NCBI GenBank assembly: GCA_031291275.1
Contig: JARLJJ010000674.1
Location: forward strand, 1-64,000
Direction: 5' to 3'
DNA from: Formivibrio sp.
GTDB lineage: Bacteria; Pseudomonadota; Gammaproteobacteria; Burkholderiales; Chitinibacteraceae
Length of the DNA: 64,000 bases
In this document: piece after piece, positions 28,551 to 38,728 of the stretch
How the letters are laid out: the number at the start of each line of letters is the position of its first letter
How positions within the stretch are numbered: the first letter of the stretch is position 1
Translations under genes and position numbers: made by a program
The notes under the pieces: model-generated
The model's input: only the letters and a program-made list of their open reading frames with translations
Databases searched by the model: none
Told to the model about the DNA's origin: nothing

Positions 28551-30530
28551 ATGGCAAAACAATCTCTAGATATCTCGCTAAAGTATCTGCAACTGCTGTC
28601 GGAAAAATATCCGTCTATCCAGTCTGCATCCACTGCCATCATCAATCTCACTGCCCAGCAGCAGCTGCCCAAGGGAACAGAACATTTTCTTTCCGACGTG
28701 CATGGCGAGCATGAAGCGTTCGAGCACGTGTTGCGCAACGGTGCCGGATCGATCAAGCGCAAGATTGATGAGCTGTTCTCCGATACGATGACCAAGCTTG
28801 AGCGGCGCAATCTGGCCACGCTGATCTACTATCCCGAATTGAAAGGGCCACTGATTCTTCAGTCCGTTCCCAATAAGGAGGAGTGGAGCCGGCTGACCTT
28901 GATCCGACTGGTTAAGTTTTGCCGAAATCTTACAGCCAAATACCGCCGCGAAGCGGTGCGTAGCTTCTTGCCGAAAGATGTCGCCGAAACGCTAGAGGAG
29001 TTGCTGTACGACCAGGAGGGGGTTGAGTTCAAGGCGGCGTACTACCAGAGCCAGATCGACACCATCATTTCGACCGGCAGCACCCAGATGTTCATCACCC
29101 TGCTGGCAGAGCTGATTCAGCGCCTGGCAGTCAGAAGACTTCATATCATTGGTGATATCTACGATCGTGGTCCCGGTGCCCACATCATCCTTGATTTGCT
29201 GATGAAACATCATCAGGTGGATATCCAGTGGGGGAATCACGACATTCTGTGGATGGGCGCAGCCGCAGGCAATGAAGCCAGTATTGCGAACGTGATCCGC
29301 TTCAGCCTGCGTTACGGCAACTTGGAAACGCTGGAAAATGGCTATGGCATCAGCTTGATGCCCTTGGCTTCCTTTGTCCTTGAAGCCTACCAGGACGATC
29401 CTTGTGAGTTGTTCATCCCCAAGCTATCCAAGGATAACGGTTTCACCGGGCATGAAATCCAGCTTATGGCCAAGATGCAGAAAGCTATCTCGATCATCCA
29501 GTTCAAGCTGGAAAGCCAGATCATCAAACGGCGACCGCAGTATGAGATGGATGACCGACGCTTGCTCAATAAAATCGATTATGAACGAGGTGTAATCACT
29601 CTGGACGGCAAAGAATACCCCTTGCTCGACAAACATTTCCCGACCATAGACCCCAAAGACCCCGAAGCGCTTTCTGCCGAAGAACTCGTGGTGATGGAAA
29701 AGCTGAAATATTCGTTTGCCAATAGCCGAAAACTTCAGCAACACGTGCGTTTCCTGTTTGCCAAAGGCAGCCTTTATCTGGCGCACAACGGCAACCTGCT
29801 TTACCACGGTTGCATTTCGATGAATGAAGACGGTGAGTTCCGCTCCTTTGACGTCAATGGCGAATCTTTCGCTGGCAAGGCCTTTCTGGACCGCGTTGAT
29901 CGCCTGGCGCGGCAAGGCTATTTCGACATTGAAAATTCAGAGCAAAAGCAATACGGGATGGATACCTTGTGGTTCCTGTGGTGTGCGCCAAAATCGCCCC
30001 TCTTCGGTAAGGAAAAGATGGCAACTTTCGAGCGCTATTTTTTGGCCGACAAGGTGACGCATTATGAAAAGCGCAATCCCTACTACGCCCTGCGCGATAC
30101 GGAAGAAACTGCGCGCAAGATTCTGCAGGAATTTGGCTTGAACCCGGATACCGGCTGCATCATCAATGGTCACGTTCCGGTCAAGGTCAGTAAAGGGGAG
30201 CGACCGATCAAGGCCAACGGCAAACTGATTGTGATCGACGGCGGTTTTTCTCGGGCGTATCAGCAAGAAACCGGCATTGCGGGCTATACGCTGATTTCCA
30301 ATTCGCGCGGGTTGCTGCTGGCTGCCCACCAACCCTTCGAATCCAAACAAAAAGCAGTATCGCAGGCCCTGGATATCGATACCGAAACCGAAATCATCCA
30401 CACCTATCCAAGACGGGTGTTGATCGGCGATACCGACCGCGGCCGCGAATTCCAGGAGCAAATCGATGAGTTGCATGCGCTACTGCAAGCTTACCGAGCC
30501 GGCCTGATCAAGGAACATAGTCTTGCGTAA
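28551..30530 (+). CDS. fbp: Fructose-1,6-bisphosphatase class III
   Basis: 659 aa; HFLSDVHGEHEAFEHVLRNGAGSIKRKIDELF; HIIGDIYDRGPGAHIILDLLMKHHQVDIQWGNHDILWMGA metallophosphatase motifs. Confidence 0.92.
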   Translation: MAKQSLDISLKYLQLLSEKYPSIQSASTAIINLTAQQQLPKGTEHFLSDVHGEHEAFEHVLRNGAGSIKRKIDELFSDTMTKLERRNLATLIYYPELKGPLILQSVPNKEEWSRLTLIRLVKFCRNLTAKYRREAVRSFLPKDVAETLEELLYDQEGVEFKAAYYQSQIDTIISTGSTQMFITLLAELIQRLAVRRLHIIGDIYDRGPGAHIILDLLMKHHQVDIQWGNHDILWMGAAAGNEASIANVIRFSLRYGNLETLENGYGISLMPLASFVLEAYQDDPCELFIPKLSKDNGFTGHEIQLMAKMQKAISIIQFKLESQIIKRRPQYEMDDRRLLNKIDYERGVITLDGKEYPLLDKHFPTIDPKDPEALSAEELVVMEKLKYSFANSRKLQQHVRFLFAKGSLYLAHNGNLLYHGCISMNEDGEFRSFDVNGESFAGKAFLDRVDRLARQGYFDIENSEQKQYGMDTLWFLWCAPKSPLFGKEKMATFERYFLADKVTHYEKRNPYYALRDTEETARKILQEFGLNPDTGCIINGHVPVKVSKGERPIKANGKLIVIDGGFSRAYQQETGIAGYTLISNSRGLLLAAHQPFESKQKAVSQALDIDTETEIIHTYPRRVLIGDTDRGREFQEQIDELHALLQAYRAGLIKEHSLA

Positions 30531-30542
30531 TTGAGCAGGGCA

Positions 30543-30581
30543 CGGATGTCATTTTACGAAAGGGTCTTAGAATGACATCCG
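30543..30581. repeat. Perfect 11-bp inverted repeat downstream of fbp
   Basis: CGGATGTCATT - 17 nt - AATGACATCCG. Confidence 0.8.
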
Positions 30582-30736
30582 GCTTGCGGTGAGTGGAGAG
30601 CGTTATTCTTCATATCATCAATAACAAATGCCGTGTCATAACCCCGCATGAAACAGCTTTCAACGCATTCGCTACGCACGCGACCCAGTCAAACTTCAGC
30701 TTCGCCGCGTATGCTCAATAATCTTCTTGTTTATCA

Positions 30737-33409
30737 TTATTCTTTCGTGTTGTTGCTGGCGTCAACGCGCAGTTGTGCTTCCAGGGTTTTTGCCCGGCCA
30801 ATGTCGTTGAAGGTAATGACAACGCCATCGATCACATTTTCCAGCGTGCGGTAGGGCATGATTTTTACCTGAAACCAGCGTCCGTCGCTGGTGGCGATTT
30901 CCTTGTCAGAGTAGACCAGGGTACGCAATACCTCTTCGGCATCGTCGAGGAGGTCGTGATAAACCAGGTCGGTAACAATATCGGACAAGGGGCGGCCGAC
31001 ATCGCTGGGGATCAGTTTGAAAAGCCGCGTGGCCTGCGTTGTGAAACGGCGGACATGCAGTGCGTTATTGAGAAAAATGGTGGCGATGTCGGTGCTGTTG
31101 AGCAGGTTCTTCATGTCATTGTTGGCGGAAGACAGCTCATCCACTTTCGACTGCAGTTCAAGGTTGACGGTTTGCAGCTCTTCGTTGAGCGACTGCATTT
31201 CCTCTTTTGAGGTGGTCAATTCCTCGTTGGTCGATTGCAATTCTTCATTGGTTGACTGCAGTTCTTCGTTGGTCGACTTGAGCTCTTCCTGCGAGGTTTG
31301 CATTTCCTCGCGCAGCGTCTGCATTTGCTGTTGCAGTTGAGCCAGAACACGTTCCAGTTCGGCTTCGCGCTGACTGCTACGCGTTCTGGATTTAGTCGAA
31401 ACAGCTTCTGGAAGTGGCGTTGTGGCGACATCGGTGAATACCACCATCACCATGCCACGCAGGGCGGCGGGTTCCTTGATGGCCTGTACGGTCATATCTA
31501 CAACCTGCGTGCCTGCGTCGGTGCTGACCCGAAGATTACGATATACCGCACGCTCGTTGTCACGCAGGGCTCTGGGCAGGGCCAGGGATAGTTCATGGCG
31601 CAGTCCTTCCCGTGCCATCGCATGGATGTTCCAGTTCACCTTGCCTGCGGCAGGTTCCAGATACTTGCCGGTACGGCCACTGATATACAGCAGATCCCCT
31701 GTGCCCGTGACCAGGACAGCAGTGGGAGAGAATTGTTGCAGCAGAAGTTGGTCGGCAAGGTTTTGTAGATTGTCTGTCGTCGGTTCGGGTTTGGTAACCA
31801 TGATTGATTCAGTTCTTGTCGGGAAATGACGGGTGGGAAATTCAAGCTGGTAGGCGGGCAGCAGATTACTGCTGCGCCGGAACAAGCGCATCTTGGCATC
31901 CAGAGGCTCGAATAATTCGGTAAAGCCGCCAATGGATTCGGCACTGCCGAGCATCAATGTCCCGCCAGGATTGAGGCTGTAGTGGAACAGAGGCAGCAGC
32001 TTCTTTTGCAATTCGGCGCCAAGATAGATCAGAAGATTACGGCAGGTAACGATGTCCAGCTTGGTAAAAGGAGGATCCATAATCAGATTATGGGGGGCAA
32101 ATACCACCATTTCGCGAATTTCCTTGCCAACCTGATATCGCCCGTCGTTTTCGACGAAGTAACGTCTCAGGTGTTCCTCTGAAACATCTGCGGCAATATT
32201 GGCAGGATAGAAGCCCTGACGTGCCTTTGCGATGGCGTCCGGGTCGAGGTCGGTAGCGAAAATCTGCAATGAATAGCGTCCCGGCAGTTTCAGCTTTTCA
32301 TGCACTTCACGGAAGGCGATGGCTAGCGTATAAGCTTCCTCCCCGGTGGAGCACCCCGCCACCCAAGCACGGAAGGCCGCACCCATCGGGTAGGCCGCAA
32401 GCAAGTCGGGCAGAATCCGTTCCTGCAGGCATGCCCAAGATACCGGATCGCGAAAGAACCGGGTGACGCCGATCAGCAACTCCTTGAACAAGAGGTCGAT
32501 CTCCTGCGTGTTCTCGCGCAGGAAGTGGACATAGTTGCTGATGTGGTCGAGTTGGTGGATGGTCATGCGGCGTTCTATTCGACGGTAGACAGTACTCTTT
32601 TTGTACAGAGAAAAATCATGGCCGGTACGGTTGCGCAGCAGGATGCAAATTTTGTCGAAAGCGCTTGTCTGTTCCTCGGTTTCCACTTCATCTATCTGCC
32701 GCTGGATGGTAGTGACAGGGAAATGGAGCACATAGTCTGCAATGCGTAGCGGTAGTTCGTCGGCAGTTGCCATGATGTCGACCAGACCTGCTTCAATCAC
32801 ACTGCGCGGCATGCTATCGAATCGGGCTGTCGTCGGGTCTTGCACCAGCACCAGCCCGCCGCGCTCCTTGATGGCGCGCAAACCCAGCGTTCCATCCGAG
32901 CCCATACCCGACAGGATGACGCCGATGGCCTGTTCCTGCCGGTCTTCCGCAAGAGAGCGGAAGAAAAAATCGATCGGCAGACGCAGTCCGTGCGGCGCGA
33001 TGGGTTCGAGCAGATAAAGGCAGTCATGCAGGATCGATAAATCCCGATTTGGGGGAATGACGTAGACGCATCCGGGCTGAACCTTCATGCGGTTCTTGGC
33101 CTGAGCCACTGGCATGGCCGTTGCGCGTTGAAGCAGCTCCGGCATCATGCCCTTGTGGTTGGGATCCAGATGCTGGATGACCACGAATGCCATGCCGCAG
33201 TCGGCCGGAACATGGCGAAGGAATAATTCCAAGGCTTCGAGTCCACCGGCAGAGGCGCCAATGGCAACAATAGGGAAGGGCCGTGCAGTCCGGGCGGTTG
33301 CAGGCGCAGCAGCGGACTTCACTGTCTTGACTGACTTGATGCCGGGATTTGCAACTTGGCGTTTTACCGCAATGATGTCTGCTTTTTTGGGCTGCACTGG
33401 TTTGGCCAC
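30737..33409 (-). CDS. CheB methylesterase-CheR methyltransferase-coiled coil-PAS fusion protein
   Basis: FPIVAIGASAGGLEALELFLRHVP (CheB), VAGCSTGEEAYTLAIAFREV (CheR), EELKSTNEELQSTNEELQ coil, C-terminal PAS. Confidence 0.92.
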   Translation of the reverse strand: MAKPVQPKKADIIAVKRQVANPGIKSVKTVKSAAAPATARTARPFPIVAIGASAGGLEALELFLRHVPADCGMAFVVIQHLDPNHKGMMPELLQRATAMPVAQAKNRMKVQPGCVYVIPPNRDLSILHDCLYLLEPIAPHGLRLPIDFFFRSLAEDRQEQAIGVILSGMGSDGTLGLRAIKERGGLVLVQDPTTARFDSMPRSVIEAGLVDIMATADELPLRIADYVLHFPVTTIQRQIDEVETEEQTSAFDKICILLRNRTGHDFSLYKKSTVYRRIERRMTIHQLDHISNYVHFLRENTQEIDLLFKELLIGVTRFFRDPVSWACLQERILPDLLAAYPMGAAFRAWVAGCSTGEEAYTLAIAFREVHEKLKLPGRYSLQIFATDLDPDAIAKARQGFYPANIAADVSEEHLRRYFVENDGRYQVGKEIREMVVFAPHNLIMDPPFTKLDIVTCRNLLIYLGAELQKKLLPLFHYSLNPGGTLMLGSAESIGGFTELFEPLDAKMRLFRRSSNLLPAYQLEFPTRHFPTRTESIMVTKPEPTTDNLQNLADQLLLQQFSPTAVLVTGTGDLLYISGRTGKYLEPAAGKVNWNIHAMAREGLRHELSLALPRALRDNERAVYRNLRVSTDAGTQVVDMTVQAIKEPAALRGMVMVVFTDVATTPLPEAVSTKSRTRSSQREAELERVLAQLQQQMQTLREEMQTSQEELKSTNEELQSTNEELQSTNEELTTSKEEMQSLNEELQTVNLELQSKVDELSSANNDMKNLLNSTDIATIFLNNALHVRRFTTQATRLFKLIPSDVGRPLSDIVTDLVYHDLLDDAEEVLRTLVYSDKEIATSDGRWFQVKIMPYRTLENVIDGVVITFNDIGRAKTLEAQLRVDASNNTKE

Positions 33410-33609
33410 AGATAGGCTTCCTGGTCAGATATCGGTTGATCAACACGGTCTTCGGGACCGAGTTTGCGATGTGCACGATACAAGAATACTTAAAACTGCT
33501 CGGCTTCAATATCCTTTTTTAGATTTGGAATCTATCTCGCTATGACCACTACAGAAGAAGTGTTAACCACAGTGTGGGAGCACGGGCTTTATTAAGCCAA
33601 CAAAAGTGC

Positions 33610-34584
33610 TCAAAAAACCGCATCACGGGTAATACCACCCCGGTTCAATATACGGCGCAATTTTTCTAAAGCTTCGATCTGGATTTGTCGTACCCGTTCA
33701 CGCGTCAGGCACATGTTTATCGCCAGGTCTTCCAGGGTACAAAGTTCATAACCATTGAGACCATAGCGGCGCTCGACCACGGCACGTTGTTTCTCGGATA
33801 ACTGCTGGACCCATCCGTGGATATAGCGATCCACTTCGGCATTCTGCAGCATGGTTTCCGGACCTTCATACTGATCATCGGCGATCGATTCGCCGACGGT
33901 CAGCATCGGATCAATATCCAACGGCGTATCGAGAGAAATAACGCTTTTATTCAGGTTCATGACTCGACGTACATCTTCAACATCCTTGCCCAGCATGAAA
34001 GCAATATTTTCAACGGTCGCATCCTGCCCATGATGTGTTTCCAGATGGCGCTGGGCGCGCAGGTAGACATTGAGTTCCTTGATCACGTGAACCGGCAAGC
34101 GAATAGTACGTGCCTGGTTCATGATCGAACGTTCAATACCTTGTCGGATCCACCAGGTAGCATAAGTCGAGAAACGAAAACCTCGTTCGGGGTCGAATTT
34201 ATCCAGGGCATGCATCAAGCCCAGATTGCCTTCTTCAATCAGATCCAAGAGTTCCATGCCGCGATTGATGTAACGCTTGGCAATGTTCACCACAAGACGC
34301 AAGTTGTGCTTGATCATATCTTGCCGGGCAGTCGCATCACCCTGTACAACTTTGCGTGCCAGCTCGCGTTCTTCGCCGGCCGTCAGTAATTTGCTTTGGC
34401 CAATCTGGTTTAGGTAGATCTGCGTAACATCTCCGGTATGGGTGCTGCTTTCTTTCGCCTGTTCCTGATCTTCTTTCCCCCCATCTTCAGCGTCTTCATT
34501 ACCATTAATTTCATCATTTTCTAGCTCTGCATCCCCATCCGGTTCTTGGAGACAGGATTCCACTACGTCGTTTTTTTCAATCAT
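33610..34584 (-). CDS. rpoS: RNA polymerase sigma factor RpoS
   Basis: VTQIYLNQIGQSKLLTAGEERELARKVVQGD...LLDLIEEGNLGLMHALDKFDPERGFRFSTYATWWIRQ...CLTRERVRQIQIEALEKLRRIL. Confidence 0.94.
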   Translation of the reverse strand: MIEKNDVVESCLQEPDGDAELENDEINGNEDAEDGGKEDQEQAKESSTHTGDVTQIYLNQIGQSKLLTAGEERELARKVVQGDATARQDMIKHNLRLVVNIAKRYINRGMELLDLIEEGNLGLMHALDKFDPERGFRFSTYATWWIRQGIERSIMNQARTIRLPVHVIKELNVYLRAQRHLETHHGQDATVENIAFMLGKDVEDVRRVMNLNKSVISLDTPLDIDPMLTVGESIADDQYEGPETMLQNAEVDRYIHGWVQQLSEKQRAVVERRYGLNGYELCTLEDLAINMCLTRERVRQIQIEALEKLRRILNRGGITRDAVF

Positions 34585-34720
34585 GATTTATCTACCGTGA
34601 TGAATGTTGTGGGCTCCACCGGGTGGCCCAATTTACTGATGTTTACATGCCGGTTGATTGGGTCGTTTGTATTGGGCATGTAATGCACATTCAGCAAATT
34701 ACAGGCTTTTATTTCATACG

Positions 34721-34740
34721 TATGTTCGATATCGAACATA
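34721..34740. promoter_or_regulatory. Perfect 20-bp palindrome, TGTNCGNTANCGNACA motif site 4
   Basis: TATGTTCGATATCGAACATA in divergent region upstream of rpoS and the lipoprotein gene. Confidence 0.7.
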
Positions 34741-34895
34741 GCGAAAGCGGCATTGTTTATGGATTCACGGAACCACTACCTCGCTGTGTTCCATCCTCTT
34801 TCTCTTTTTCTTCATGCCGAAAAAGTGGGTACATCTATCTTCCATTAATGCGCTAACTCATCCGCAGGCAAGGCGCAGCGGCAATTCTTTTTATG

Positions 34896-34911
34896 TGTTC
34901 GATAGCGCACG
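34896..34911 (+). promoter_or_regulatory. TGTNCGNTANCGNACR motif, site 5
   Basis: TGTTCGATAGCGCACG followed by GAGC, upstream of the lipoprotein gene. Confidence 0.6.
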
Positions 34912-35023
34912 GAGCCGTGCCCATCTTGAGCCTATGCTGACCTCATGCCGATTGTGGCTTGGCAAATTGTTTCATTCACTTCTCGCCATATCGGTACGTG
35001 CTTCCACTTTCAAAGGATTACCT

Positions 35024-35257
35024 GTGAACCGCTCAATTCCGTTTTTGGTACTGCTCGTTGCTTTGAGTCTGGCCGCTTGTAATAAACCTTCCGAGGAAGT
35101 TGTCCCTGCGGGATCTGTTGGTGTTCCAGGTCCGGCAGGTTCTCAAAGGGCATCCGGTGCGGAAGACATGAATAGTAGTAAAGGTGAATCCAGTCAGTCT
35201 GGTGATGGCAGTTCCGTGATCATGGCGCCGCCTACCGCATCTACGCCAGCAAACTGA
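35024..35257 (+). CDS. Small putative lipoprotein with short collagen-like Gly-X-Y stretch
   Basis: VNRSIPFLVLLVALSLAAC lipobox; GSVGVPGPAGSQ; GTG start. Confidence 0.7.
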   Translation: MNRSIPFLVLLVALSLAACNKPSEEVVPAGSVGVPGPAGSQRASGAEDMNSSKGESSQSGDGSSVIMAPPTASTPAN

Positions 35258-35293
35258 TCTCGCCATCTCGTCAATTCGTATAAGGAGAAAATC

Positions 35294-35452
35294 ATGAGCT
35301 TGGGAACCATTTTATTAATCGTACTGATCCTGATGCTGGTAGGAGCTTTTCCGGCCTGGCCGCACAGCATGCACTGGGGTTATTTCCCTAGTGGCGGGTT
35401 GGGTTTGCTGCTGATCGTGGTCATCGTACTGTTGTTGATGGGGCGCTTGTAA
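35294..35452 (+). CDS. DUF3309 family small membrane protein (not in ORF track)
   Basis: MSLGTILLIVLILMLVGAFPAWPHSMHWGYFPSGGLGLLLIVVIVLLLMGRL, 52 aa; AAGGAG upstream. Confidence 0.88.
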   Translation: MSLGTILLIVLILMLVGAFPAWPHSMHWGYFPSGGLGLLLIVVIVLLLMGRL

Positions 35453-35493
35453 CTCGCCCTAACCTGCCTTGATCACCGTAAACCACGCCATGG

Positions 35494-35545
35494 CTAGCAC
35501 TGGCCGATTATTTGCAGCGTTTTGTGCAAGTATGGCCAGTGCTAG
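35494..35545. repeat. Perfect 12-bp inverted repeat
   Basis: CTAGCACTGGCC - 28 nt - GGCCAGTGCTAG. Confidence 0.85.
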
Positions 35546-35793
35546 TTCTGTTGACGAGGCATGAGCGAAATTGTGGATCGCAGGCAGTTTTCAATGGATG
35601 CCAGAATCGAAGCTTTGGCTTGACTGGCAAGCCGTCAGTAATGCCCATGTTCGCTCTGCGGCAGAAGAAATCCGCGAGCAAAGATATTTGCTGTGTGATG
35701 ACCAGGCAAATCCTCGGCATTGCGATGAGTAAATTCGACGAATCTTTGCCGTTCAGCCCGGTCCTAAGCTAATACGAAAGCAAGGAGCCAAAA

Positions 35794-36156
35794 ATGCCTA
35801 TCAAACTCAATGAAGAAAACAATGGCAAGCTGCTCATTATTTATGTCAGTGGCAAGCTGGTGAAAGACGATTATGCAGACTTTGTGCCTGCGTTTGAGCG
35901 ACTTGTCTTGCAGCATGGAAAATTGCGCGTGCTATTCGATATGACGGATTTTCATGGTTGGAGTGCGGGAGCCGCGTGGGAAGACACCAAGTTCGCCCTG
36001 CATCATTTTGCCGATATCGAGAAAATCGCCATGATTGGAGAGCGGCGGTGGCAGCACGGCATTGCCACTTTCTGCAAACCATTCACCAAAGCCATGGTCC
36101 GATACTTTGATCAGAATGATGTAACCGAGGCAAGGCGATGGTTGGATGAAGGCTGA
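35794..36156 (+). CDS. STAS/SEC14 (SpoIIAA-like) domain protein
   Basis: GKLLIIYVSGKLVKDDYADFVPAFERLVLQHGKLRVLFDMTDFHGWSAGAAWEDTKF. Confidence 0.82.
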   Translation: MPIKLNEENNGKLLIIYVSGKLVKDDYADFVPAFERLVLQHGKLRVLFDMTDFHGWSAGAAWEDTKFALHHFADIEKIAMIGERRWQHGIATFCKPFTKAMVRYFDQNDVTEARRWLDEG

Positions 36157-36255
36157 TCCCGTCGGCACGCCCAGATCATTAGACGTGGAGTCGTTAGAGG
36201 ATCAAGACTTTGCTGTAGACCGATGCTTGACAACGCGGCCGGGATAACCGGAAGG

Positions 36256-37131
36256 ATGAAGATGAAAATCAACTCAAAAGATTTCCTCGTGCAGGAAGGT
36301 GAAAAGGTCGATCTCAAGAAGTGGCCAACGCTCGTAAAACCAGCGTACAAATCAAAAAAAACATATAGCAAATACCTTCAGGAACATGTGGAGGCATTGA
36401 GCGAGTTACAACGCCTTCACTATGCATCCAACCATTATTCCGTGTTGCTGATATTCCAGGCCATGGATGCTGCCGGCAAGGATGGTGCCATCCGCCATGT
36501 CATGTCTGGCGTTAATCCACAAGGGTGTCAGGTCTTCAGTTTTAAGCATCCGAGTGCGACGGAGCTGGAACACGATTTCTTGTGGCGTACCACGCGCGAT
36601 TTGCCGGAGCGCGGTCGGATCGGCATTTTCAATCGATCCTATTATGAAGAAGTGCTGATCGTGCGGGTGCATCCGGAGATCCTCCGTAGCCAGGGGCTGT
36701 CGGATAAAGAGATAGACGAAGAGACAATCTGGCGGGACAGATACCGCTCCATCGTGGATCAGGAAAGCCATCTCTATCGCAATGACACGCGGATTATCAA
36801 AATCTTCCTGCATCTGTCGGAGGAAGAACAGCGCAAGCGTTTTCTCGATCGCATCGACAATCCAGAAAAGAACTGGAAATTCAGTGTGGCCGACATTGAA
36901 GAACGCAAATTCTGGAAGCAGTATATGCAGGCCTATGAAGCATGCCTGAGCGCCACGAGTACCAAAATCGCTCCCTGGTACGTCGTGCCCGCCGACGACA
37001 AGGAAAATGCCCGACTGATTGTTTCTCAAATCATCCTGGATACCTTTAAAGCGCTCGATTTGCGCTACCCTGAAACGGATGCGAAACGCAGGCAGGAGTT
37101 GCTGGAGATTCGTAAGCAGCTTGTGAAGTAA
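36256..37131 (+). CDS. ppk2: Polyphosphate kinase 2 family protein
   Basis: [37 protein letters not shown] Walker A-like; [20 protein letters not shown]. Confidence 0.92.
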   Translation: MKMKINSKDFLVQEGEKVDLKKWPTLVKPAYKSKKTYSKYLQEHVEALSELQRLHYASNHYSVLLIFQAMDAAGKDGAIRHVMSGVNPQGCQVFSFKHPSATELEHDFLWRTTRDLPERGRIGIFNRSYYEEVLIVRVHPEILRSQGLSDKEIDEETIWRDRYRSIVDQESHLYRNDTRIIKIFLHLSEEEQRKRFLDRIDNPEKNWKFSVADIEERKFWKQYMQAYEACLSATSTKIAPWYVVPADDKENARLIVSQIILDTFKALDLRYPETDAKRRQELLEIRKQLVK

Positions 37132-37254
37132 GCTGCTGCTTGCTTGATGATCGAAAGGTTCTGCTGGTTAGAAAAAGCGGTTTTCTTCCGTGACGAAATG
37201 CCTTTCTCCGGAAGAAAAATGCACTTCTGGCGACGTTTCACGGAAGGGGTTGAG

Positions 37255-38652
37255 ATGGAGAAATCCGATTGCCGTACGACGCCAGCCGATGCGCTGGTTA
37301 TCTTTGGCGTGACGGGCGATCTTGCTCATAAGATGATCTTTCCCGCGCTCTATGCCATGGCCAAACGCGGAGTGCTTACTGTGCCGGTGGTCGGCGTGGC
37401 TTCCTCGACATGGAGCTTGGCGCAACTGCGCAAGCGGGTGAAAGAGAGCATCAAGCAAGCCGGGTCGATTGATGATCGGCCTGCTCTCGATCTGCTGCTT
37501 TCGCAACTTCAATATGTGGCCGGGGATTACAACGACCCTGCGACGTTCAAGAAACTCAAGCGCAAACTGGGCGCTTCCAGGCGACCGGCGCATTACCTGG
37601 CTATTCCACCTGCGCTGTTTTCCATTGTGATCGAAAATCTTGGTGCTTCGGGCTTGGCCGATCAGGCCCGCGTGATCGTTGAAAAGCCATTTGGGCGCGA
37701 CCTGGCTTCGGCGCGTGAACTGAACCGGATTGCACTGTCGGTGTTCGCTGAAGATTCCATCTTCCGAATCGACCATTACCTTGGAAAAGAGGCGATCATG
37801 AATATCCTCTATTTCCGTTTCGCCAACTCGTTTCTTGAACCGATCTGGAATCGCAACTGCGTGGCGAGCGTGCAGATTACGCTGGCCGAGGATTTCGGCG
37901 TCAAGGCACGCGGCGCGTTTTATGAAAGTGCCGGCTGTCTGCGCGATGTGATCCAGAACCATTTGTTCCAGATTGTCGCGTTGCTGGCGATGGAACCGCC
38001 CGCATTTCAAGGCTTTGGCGCCGTCCAAAGCGAAAAAGCCAAAGTGTTCCAGGCCATGCGTCCATTGCAACCCGATGATGTGGTGCGCGGTCAGTACGCT
38101 GGTTATCTTGATGAGCCAGGGGTATCGAAGCTCTCGGATGTGGAGACGTTCTGTGCATTGCGTTTGTTCATTGATTCATGGCGCTGGCAAGGTGTGCCGT
38201 GGTATCTGCGTTCCGGCAAATATTTAGCCACCACGGCCGCCGAAGTGTTGGTGGAATTGAAGCCGCCGCCACAACGATTGTTTGACGATGCGGCAGCGCC
38301 GGAAGGTCGAGCCAACTATCTTCGCTTCCGGCTTTCTCCCAATTCGGCTGTTGCCCTGGCTGCGCGCGTCAAACGGGCCGGCAAGGAGTTCGTTGGCGAC
38401 CAGCGTGAACTCTTCCTGCTGAATGAACAAGCAGGGCAGGAGACACCCTACGAGCGATTGCTGAGTGATGCCATGGCAGGAGACGGAGCACTTTTCACCC
38501 GCGAGGATGCCGTCGAAGCGGCCTGGGCGGTAGTTGACCCCATACTCGATACGCACCATCCGGTTCAACTTTATCCGCAAGGTAGCTGGGGGCCGGAACA
38601 AGCCGATACGCTTCTCCCGGCACATGGCCGCTGGCACAACCCAGTTCGGTAA
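37255..38652 (+). CDS. zwf: Glucose-6-phosphate 1-dehydrogenase
   Basis: [58 protein letters not shown]. Confidence 0.95.
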   Translation: MEKSDCRTTPADALVIFGVTGDLAHKMIFPALYAMAKRGVLTVPVVGVASSTWSLAQLRKRVKESIKQAGSIDDRPALDLLLSQLQYVAGDYNDPATFKKLKRKLGASRRPAHYLAIPPALFSIVIENLGASGLADQARVIVEKPFGRDLASARELNRIALSVFAEDSIFRIDHYLGKEAIMNILYFRFANSFLEPIWNRNCVASVQITLAEDFGVKARGAFYESAGCLRDVIQNHLFQIVALLAMEPPAFQGFGAVQSEKAKVFQAMRPLQPDDVVRGQYAGYLDEPGVSKLSDVETFCALRLFIDSWRWQGVPWYLRSGKYLATTAAEVLVELKPPPQRLFDDAAAPEGRANYLRFRLSPNSAVALAARVKRAGKEFVGDQRELFLLNEQAGQETPYERLLSDAMAGDGALFTREDAVEAAWAVVDPILDTHHPVQLYPQGSWGPEQADTLLPAHGRWHNPVR

Positions 38653-38728
38653 GTCGCTGCGCAAATCGAGCGGGAATGATTGCATGCCGAGCTCAGGTCC
38701 CCGCATAAGCGCAAAGCGCCTGCTGTCA

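Noticed and set aside
34721-34740. LexA (SOS) box interpretation of the palindrome family
   Set aside because: Spacing is TGT-N10-ACA, whereas LexA boxes are CTGT-N8-ACAG
35512-35772. 86-aa ORF downstream of DUF3309
   Set aside because: No recognisable domain; overlaps an inverted repeat; coding potential unconvincing
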